NCBI GenBank assembly: GCA_022606135.1
Contig: JABYQN010000004.1
Coordinates: 1,426,001-1,490,000 of the forward strand
DNA from: Fomes fomentarius
Taxonomy: Eukaryota; Basidiomycota; Agaricomycetes; Polyporales; Polyporaceae
DNA length: 64,000 bases
Direction: 5' to 3'
Under the pieces are notes generated by a model, which did not search any database, was not told where the DNA came from, and saw only the letters and a program-made list of their open reading frames with translations. The position numbers and the translations under genes are program-made. This document shows, one piece after another, positions 56,811 to 64,000 of the stretch (position 1 is the stretch's first letter; every line of letters begins with the position of its first letter).

Positions 56811-58224
56811 GTCCCGTACATAACAGAAGCTGCGGCCGACGCCGATCAGCCGGTCCTGGACTACAGTGCGTTTTCCTGTGGCAATTTTCTACGTGTCTAG
56901 ATGACGGAATGGAAGCTGGGTCGTGCCTGAACGTGGGCTCCTCTAGAAACAAACCCCAGTCGAGATCTTTGAGTGGTCCTCAGCGTGCGCGGTGTTCGGA
57001 ACGAGGTCTAGGCTGCGACAAGGGCAAATCCCGGCCAAGATTAGGAATAATACTAGTCTCCGTCAGGATGGGCTGCTCGCTGATCCGAATTTGCAGGGGC
57101 AGGGGGTGCAGGGTGCCTTGGGCGCCTAGGGACAGTGGTTGGGTGTGGCAGACCTTACACACTCATTGCCCCGTAGCAAAAGTCTTTCTTTTGTCCTCAA
57201 CAAATATAGATGCAATAGATGTTAAAGGATGTGTGCATTTGCATTCTGGGATGATTCTAAGAGGGGATGCATATTCTACATACGGCGCGATGGAATTTTG
57301 GGCGCTAGATCTTTGTGTACCGATGGATTTGTACTTATTTGTCCCAGCGAAATGCAAACCTGTATGCTCGCTTCGCTTGCAATGCGACTCGCAATGAACC
57401 AGAAGAACCGCGCTCACGTCGAGAACGCGACGGCAATTCTTTTCGAACTCGGAGATAGAGGTGAGCACTGGTAATTGTTCGAGAAATAGACGAGATACTC
57501 GTCGTTCACTCGGGCAATTGGCAGGTTGTTCGCCTACACTCCAACGATCCCATGACAGGAGGCAACCGAATGAGAACTTGGCCCAGGCGCAGCTTCCCCT
57601 CTCGCTACCAGCATGAGAGTGGTGTGACTGTGATTCAAAGCTAAGTTCGATGCGAATTCCCAGTCTCAGCTGACAGCAAGACTATAGGCGAGGCATGCGT
57701 ATTACGACCGACTCCATTCAGTAGGTCAGTTCCACACCTACTATCAATGAGTATCGTTCTTCCAGTCAGATGTGAAGTCACTTGAGCACAATGAATACTA
57801 CTACACGAGGCGCCTTGCCGCTCATGCAGCGGCACGCCCGGACGTTCAAAGTTGTTCATCTCCTATCATCTCCTCGAGTTCTATATACTTTCTCCGCAGT
57901 GAGAGGAAGTACATAACGTGCTGCAGAGAGTGGGCAAGCACGCATGTGTGAGTGAGTCCACCAATACATGCCTCAGTGAACCCATTGAACCCGATGTCTG
58001 CCTGCTGTCCGCTAACCACCTTCTCCGAGCAGAAGGCCCGGTCTTTTATGGCCTGGTATCATACATCAGGCAAACAGACTGCTAGCTGAGACAAGGAAGT
58101 TATTCTTCTGTCATGTGTGACTGAACTTCGTTGCATTGGTACGATTTTGATAACAATTTCCGTCAGCACTTATTGAGCCAGACAACATGAAGCCATTTCC
58201 CCACGAGTCGACCTGGTGGTCAGC

Positions 58225-58232
58225 TATAAAAG
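58225..58232 (+). promoter_or_regulatory. TATA box of the lectin gene
   Basis: TATAAAAG, 79 bp upstream of the ATG at 58311. Confidence 0.65.
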
Positions 58233-58310
58233 CTGTCGTATTGCTCGCTGTTCAGTATCACTTCACCAGCTTGCGCCTCTCACCCCAGCTTACTCAGTGA
58301 CTACTCAGAC

Positions 58311-59904
58311 ATGTTTCAAGGACACGGCATCTGTGCGTGCTCATCGCTCAAGAGGCCTCCAGAGTCGCACTACTCACTGTGCTCGTCGGATCACTTAGAT
58401 CACATCTCTCACGCCCACGTCGCTGGCATCCACATCTCTCTGTCTCAAGGTACGCCTACACACCTGTCGAATCTGGCCCATTGCTACCGCTGCTCATCGG
58501 TGTCATGCTATAGGTTCCAGTGTAGACGGTATGGGCTTTCCTCCATCTCCATATGACCACTGGCGGGCGGGCTGACTCGCAGATTATGCTCCCAAGGTAC
58601 CCCGGTGGTTGCTTGGAGCAACAAAGACGACTACTACGGCCACATGTGGCTTGTCGAGCCTGTCCAAAACCAAGCCGATACGTTCACCATCCGTAACATT
58701 GTCACTGGTACATACATGGATCTCAATGGGGCCAATGACAATACCGCGATCACTGGCAAGCGGAACTCGGGCACGGATGGCCAAAAGTGGATCATCAAGA
58801 AGGAAGTGTCCGATGGTAGCCGTTGGAAGTGAGTCGTCCGGAGCCATTTTTCCAAGCCAATTCCAATACCGTCCGTCTTCTTAACAGAATCCAGAACAAG
58901 GCGACCAAAAGTAAGTCTCTGCGATTTGGCACGACGCCTCGCTGGCAATTGACGAGCGCATCTCTTCTTGTGCTTACGGCTTTCTTCGAAAGCTTTTGTG
59001 GATCTTCTATACGGGTGCGTGTGTGAGCAACTGCCAGTGCCACAGGATTGCGTACTCAACAAGAATTATGTTCGCTTGACAGCGGTGCTACCAACGGGAC
59101 AGCTATTGTCGGATGGCAGGGGGTCTGGGACGACGCGGTCTCCGCGGGACATCAGCACTGGCTCTTCGATTCGCTCAGTCTGACGGGGAGCGAGATCCAC
59201 GCCGCCGTACAGGCCAGTCCGGCTCTTCGCCAGGACTTCAAGAGTTACCTTTCGGATGGTTTGTGCGTAAACGTCCTCCCCCGTTTGTTGCATCTGTAAT
59301 GAACACACAACTTCTCCGATGACGTTGCTGCAGGTATCTGATTCTCAAGAGAGAGACGATCACCAAGATCTGGACCGACTGTGGGGTTGGCCAGAAGACT
59401 TGGCGAAGCGAGTTGTTCGACTGTGACGACTTCACCACCGGTCCGCACCATCCGCTGCCTCTGCAGTGTCATGTTGAAACTCAGACGCGTGGTCCTTTTT
59501 TTCAGTCTACAAGGCCGAGGTTTCCAAATGGGGCGATGCCACCTTCAAAGCCAACGTGAGTCATTCATGATGATACTCCTCTCCCGTTTTCCGGGGTCTA
59601 ACAATCAACCCAAGGGTTTTGCTATCTTGTGCGGGATGATGTTCGGCTCCAAGCCGGGCGCCGCGCATGCGTACAACTGGACTGTGGACAGCCAGGCCAA
59701 AACCAGCATCATATTCTTCGAGTAAGTCCCTCAACATATCCTGTCGTGAGAGGGCTGTTGAGTCGCTGATCACGACTTTGCGCTAGGCCGCAGAACGGCC
59801 AGTTCTCTGTACGTTGAAACATCTTCTGCTCCATGTTCACAGAACTGATCACAGTTTTGTAGGCGGATGCGTGGGGCTACCAAGCCTACTTTGGACTGTT
59901 CTGA
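58311..59904 (+). CDS. Ricin-B lectin with papain-like C-terminal domain (PSL/MOA type)
   Basis: Twelve exons, 290 aa: 58311-58332, 58399-58449, 58514-58528, 58597-58828, 58888-58910, 58993-59014, 59083-59262, 59334-59440, 59506-59555, 59615-59721, 59787-59808, 59863-59904. It starts MFQGHGIYHI. The beta-trefoil half (about residues 1-155) has QxW-type turns in MWLVEP, GQKWII and HQHWLF. The C-terminal half has the Marasmius oreades agglutinin fold landmarks PALRQDFKSYLSDGLYLILK, SELFDCDDF, GFAILCGMMFGSK and AHAYNW. The putative Cys/His/Glu triad is visible as Cys in FDCDDF, His in AHAYNW and Glu in FFEPQNG. Relatives bind galactose- or sialyl-galactose glycans, and MOA is a calcium-dependent protease with activity against nematodes. 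There is no signal peptide, so it is probably cytosolic in fruiting bodies. The third intron uses a CCCAAG acceptor. Confidence 0.93.
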
Positions 59905-61588
59905 ACGAGCACGCCCAGAGTCGACAAATGTCGATTGATGTTCAAGCAAGCCAGTACTATGTCTCGATGACCGTCAACTCCAAGTCTCAAGAAGTGGTCC
60001 TCAAGTCCCTGATTTTGTGTTCTCTTGTTTGTGTGCTGCCGTCACGATTATGATCAAACCCAGATTTACACAGTGTATTCGCCTATCGGTTCTAAATGAA
60101 TAGTGATGTTTTCCGGGCTCGCAATATGTTTTGTCTGATGAATTTGAGGAGTGTGTAGGGTTACACAGTAGCCTGATGTGGATCAACCATCCAAATATTC
60201 ACCCATGGTCTCAGTGGCTGCTTAGAGTTTGACCCAGGCCGAAGCTTCCAGAAGTCATCTGAAGGAGACTGGGATATGATGCCGCTCGTAAGGCGCTTCA
60301 CTTCAACTTCGTCTGGACGCTAGCACAGTACTCACCTTCGTGATGCACGGCCATTGCAAACCACGTAAACTGTATGGTCAGTGGGCTCTGCTTAATACTG
60401 TAGACAATGATAGTGGCACAACCGATTCGGCCTTGCCATTCTGAAGGTACTAGTAGCATGTTTTTCACTGAAGTTGGTAACAAGTTAACAAGTTGTCGCA
60501 GAGCGCAATATTCATGTGGGTACTGGTCAGGATACAGCGCAAATCTCGACAATTGTGTCTGCGTCTGTGGGACTGAACTGCGCCGCTGATGTTGTGCGTA
60601 TGTAAAATCTGATAGGTTCTGTAGTGCCAGTATTTCCTAGTATTTCCCGACAATCCATCGAAGCGACTAGTGATCATCCTGATATTGATGGCCCAATTGG
60701 TGCTCAATACTTAGCAACAATCACAATGGGGAGTAAACATTCTTAGTGACCCTTAGTGAGCGCTAGACTTTCGCTAATTGATCCACTCAATATAGTTGAC
60801 GGACTGGCTTGCACGACAGAATTAAGGCGATATCGCCAAGATGAGAAGGGACTTGTCATCCACGGCGGTACCGATGCATGGCTTCAATGGTGGGCGGTCC
60901 GAGGGCTCGATCGGCGTGAAGGAAGAAGTGTAACTTGTAAGTGCACTGGCATACTACATTCCTTCAGCGTGGACTCACTATCGTTAGTCGGAGCAATGCA
61001 CGTATCACGATCTACATTGGAACGGGAGTACCAGAGTGGAAACAATGTCCCGTTCGGGATTATTATGAGTAAGCATCCGGGCCCTCATTAGGCGATTCAT
61101 CTGCACCATTTGGCGTTGACTGATCTACGCGAGGATCGTCTGTGTCAGCCACAGATTGAGAACACGGAAAATACGAGCTGAGGCTCGGCTGCAGGGCGTA
61201 TATGCAGTCCAGGGGATACCCCGGGCCAATAGCTAGACTGGCCGGCTTCCCACTGTGGGCCATGGTCGGAATATCTGTGGTGGGGCGGTCCAGAGCGCCA
61301 GTGACTCGTGGTATTGATGGGATAGATGATCTCTGTGGGCTATTATGATTGGCCAACAGGCGCCTCGACTGCCAAAGAAGGATGCGGGTAGCGCAGCCGC
61401 TATGTCGATGTGACGCCATGTGCCCATTCTCCGCGTCCTCCTCCCACAAATGTCGATTAGATGTACCCGACCACTATTTGAACCCATCCCAGCTCGCTCT
61501 TCTCCTCTCCCTACTGGCTTCCTCTCTTCCTTTACCCCACACGAACCACTCGGACGTCGCGCTCGACCACTTCCCCCAGACGCGAGAC
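59905..61588. other. Intergenic, about 1.7 kb
   Basis: It carries the 3' flank of the lectin and the promoter of the polyphosphatase. The ORFs near 60756-61091 and, on the minus strand, 60298-60552 have no assignable family. Confidence 0.5.
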
Positions 61589-63903
61589 ATGGCAAGGCGG
61601 CCTTCCCGCTCAAGCTCTACTGTGCTTCTACTCTTCGTCGTCGCCGCAGTCACCCTCGCCATCCTCGATGAACCACTGCTCGTCTCCAGAGTACAACGTG
61701 TCTCCATCACGTCCTTCGCGTCCTTCGCGTCCTTCGCGCCCTCCGCGACCCATAAGAAGAAGAAGGATAGTTTTCGTGAGTCGTCACCGTCTCCCAGAAC
61801 GCCCAGCATTCTGAGCGAACTGTTTTCGGAAGCCTTCCCCGACTTCAACAAGTACGTTCACACCGAGACGCTCACTCCGAAGAGCTTCGGACTCGGTGAG
61901 CAGCTTTCCGCCGTGGTGCCGAGCGAGTCCTGTGCTGACGTACTGCAGGTGCGCACGACGAGCGGGTGATCGTTGTCGGTGATACGCATGGCATGAACTT
62001 TTCCCTGCAGTGAGTCGCACGTTCGTCGGCTTTCGGTCGTTCCGAGAGGGCGCTCCGCTGTGACTGCGTCCGCGAAGGACAGGAAGGCTGCAGGAGGCCA
62101 TTTTCGGGGTCGTGGATACTTGTTGAGAGTACCCCACCGGTCACATCTCGACAAGTACCCACTGCCCTCGGCCCGTATGCACGTGCGTTCTCCTCGGGGC
62201 GACTGCTGCTCCCATTCACTCACCTCCGTCCTCATTCCTTCTCACACCCAGCCATCTTCTGTCCACGGTCCGATATTCCCCACACAAGGACACCCTTTTC
62301 CTTGCTGGTGACCTCCTCGCCAAGTCAACCGCAGCGGGTTCCATCGACATCTTGGATTTCCTCGCGCGGCATACGTCCTCAAGCTGCGATGGCCTGCGGA
62401 AGAAGGGGTCCCCGTGCAAACCAGTACACGCAGTGCGAGGCAATCACGACCAGATGATTGTTCAGTGGCGCGCGTGGCGAGATTGGTTCGAACCACTTCA
62501 GCTCACATTCCCCTCGCCGTATCTGCACCCGCGACGCTCCCCTCTACCGTCACTCTCAGCTATCATTTCCCTCGCGTCAGCCACGACTACCGCATCCTAC
62601 GACGCCGGTCCACCTGTCGGAACGGGTTCCCAGTTCCTCTCGCTCATAGAGTCAGAGTGGCACCGGGACCGGACTACCGATCCAGACGGTGCCAGCTCAG
62701 ACGTGGAGGAGTGGGTTGACACAGCACGTAAGCGGGCTGCTGGGACGTGGCGCGCGGAATGGTGGAAACGGATCCCACAGCCGGGCAAGGGCCGCACGAG
62801 CAAGGACTGGATCATGTTCGGTGACCATTACTGGATCGCAAGGCGAGTATATGCGCGTCTCCGCGCTGCTTTGGCCTCTCACGTCACTGACACTTCCGTA
62901 ACTGCCTCGTAGGGATATGAAGCCGGAGCACGCAGAGTTCCTCTTCTCATTACCCCTGGTCATTCACGTCCCGTCCGAGCACTTCTTCCTTGTGCACGGA
63001 GGCCTGCTTCCCTCCGATCCGCGCCACCCTGCCAATGACGAGCGTCAGCCGCTCGCACACCCTCCCTTGCCTGACGATGACGAAGACGACGCCCCGGCGC
63101 AGCTCACTGCGGATTATGACCATCCGGTCCTTGAGTCCGAGTCGCTGCAACGCGTTTTCCCACAATTGTCCTCGGTAGATCTGGACGACGAGGTCGAGGA
63201 ACTGCGCGTCATGCAAGAACGTGCGCTGCTTGAGGACATTCCGCAAAACCGCGATCCTTGGGTCGTCCTCAACATGCGAGGCGTCCGGAAGGGCGGTAAG
63301 GTCACCCGGCGTGGTGACAAAGGCACTCATTGGGCCAAGATTTGGAACAGCCAGATGAAGCGCTGTGCCGGCTTCGAGAATGCTGCAGTGCCACCTGACA
63401 GCGTGGACGAAGACGAGGATGGTGGGCGTGAGAAGGACGGAGATGCGGTCCCTCTGCCGTGCTACCCCGCAACTGTCGTTTACGGCCACGCTGCAGCCCG
63501 GGATTTGGACGTCCGGCGCTGGACGGTAGGATTGGACACCGGGTGCTTGTATGGACGTCGCCTCACTGCACTTGTCCTTACGCGGCCGGACCATGGACAC
63601 GACACTCACGCCCCAACGCCCACATCCCCGCTCGACGACGATGGCGACGACGATGATCAAGACGAGTCGAGTGAGGAGGAGGAAGATGAAGAGCTGTTCG
63701 ATCAAGAATACGCGTCCGATGGGCCATTCGAGGGCGTGAACTCAAGGTTCGCGCGCGTCGGCGGCGGATCGGTCATCAGCCGCACGCGCAAGCCCAAGAC
63801 GTGGACGCGGAAGATCAAGTTTGGAGATAGACACTCGGACTTGGACGCGGAGCTCGTGAGCATCAAGTGCCCCAAGGTCCCTAAGACTGCAGGCCACTCG
63901 TGA
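61589..63903 (+). CDS. PPN2: Vacuolar metallophosphatase, Ppn2-type endopolyphosphatase
   Basis: Four exons: 61589-61895, 61949-62009, 62252-62842, 62913-63903; 649 aa. A short N-terminal tail precedes one membrane anchor (VLLLFVVAAVTLAIL, about residues 13-28). A Ser/Phe-rich stalk follows. The calcineurin-like phosphoesterase motifs come in order: GDTHG (about 113-117), LAGDLLAK, RGNHDQ, FLVHGGLLPSD and VVYGHAAARDL. A long insertion between metal motifs (about 195-330) and an acidic Asp/Glu-rich segment near the end (DDDGDDDDQDESSEEEEDEE) enlarge it relative to yeast Ppn2 (326 aa). The third intron begins with GC (GCGAGT). Yeast Ppn2 is a Zn2+-dependent vacuolar endopolyphosphatase; the topology here fits a type II membrane protein with a lumenal catalytic domain. 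Confidence 0.85.
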
Positions 63904-64000
63904 TGCCCATGTAAACGTAAACGGCCAGGGACGCCGCTCTATCCCCACTCCGCCTGCATGCGGGCATTACACTCATGGTATAGTCCCCCTCTCGTGGCAC
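63904..64000. other. 3' flank of the polyphosphatase gene
   Basis: 97 bp to the end of the window. No feature is seen. Confidence 0.6.

Larger units (their letters stand above)
56546..58310. other. Intergenic, about 1.8 kb
   Basis: It contains a relic of the polyphosphatase gene (56712-56810) and the lectin promoter. Open stretches around 57163-57474 occur on both strands but match no family I know. Confidence 0.5.

Noticed and set aside
57163..57474. ORFs on both strands after the oxalate decarboxylase
   Set aside because: No family resemblance and neither strand shows a plausible exon structure.
58514..58628. Apparent frameshift in the lectin gene when the acceptor at 58581 (CGCAG) is used
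   Set aside because: The acceptor CCCAAG at 58596 restores the phase and gives the family sequence GSSVDGTPVVAW, so no break exists.
60756..61091. Plus-strand ORF with LQWW-type residues, considered as a second lectin
   Set aside because: No ricin-B repeat spacing and no continuation into the C-terminal domain.
1..64000. CRISPR arrays, insertion sequences, bacterial operons, viral genes
   Set aside because: No regularly spaced direct repeats, transposase motifs or viral proteins were seen; the window is fungal nuclear DNA.

Overview
The window is nuclear DNA of a filamentous basidiomycete, most likely an agaricomycete of the Polyporales. Genes are cut by many short (about 50-60 bp) GT-AG introns with fungal donors (GTRNGY), and none of the prokaryotic gene signals are present. 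Taxon-indicating families are a Polyporus squamosus lectin-type protein, a DUF6534 membrane protein, a bicupin oxalate decarboxylase and agaricomycete F-box-like proteins. I rebuilt the gene models by hand, splicing exons by reading-frame phase and family conservation. Most genes are broken into exons too small to show as long ORFs.

Layout. 0-8 kb: a mitochondrial-type unknown protein (-), a 22-exon DUF6534 seven-helix protein (+) and SVF1 (-). 8.9-18 kb: the mitochondrial protease OMA1 (+), a 622-aa secreted protein with an internal 135-residue repeat (-), a gene-poor stretch and COX4 (-). 18-26.6 kb: a vacuolar Ca2+/H+ exchanger (+), CTU2 for tRNA 2-thiolation (-) and a uridine kinase/UPRT-like protein (+), the last two divergent from a 253-bp promoter. 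27-31.6 kb: two tandem class V aminotransferases (+), the first with an in-frame stop. 32.9-36.2 kb: two divergent genes, an F-box protein (-) and an F-box-like protein (+). 36.2-45.4 kb: gene-poor, holding a diverged tandem duplication with two small secreted Cys-rich proteins (+), a decayed 3' end of homogentisate dioxygenase and a truncated secreted-protein relic. 45.4-53.6 kb: three minus-strand metabolic genes in a row (homogentisate 1,2-dioxygenase, zinc alcohol dehydrogenase, transketolase-like enzyme). 54.5-64 kb: oxalate decarboxylase, a ricin-B/papain-like lectin and a PPN2-type polyphosphatase (all +), plus a relic of the polyphosphatase.

Functionally this is housekeeping (OMA1, COX4, CTU2, URK1, VCX1, SVF1) mixed with secreted or environment-facing genes. 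I found no single convincing operon-like new system. The most unusual items are the secreted repeat protein, the Ca2+/H+ exchanger with altered pore residues and a large inserted loop, the duplication-and-decay block at 39-46 kb, and the interrupted class V aminotransferase. Three otherwise intact genes (OMA1, alcohol dehydrogenase, oxalate decarboxylase) each lack exactly one base, next to or within a short homopolymer. That pattern should be checked as a sequencing artefact before any of them is called a pseudogene.
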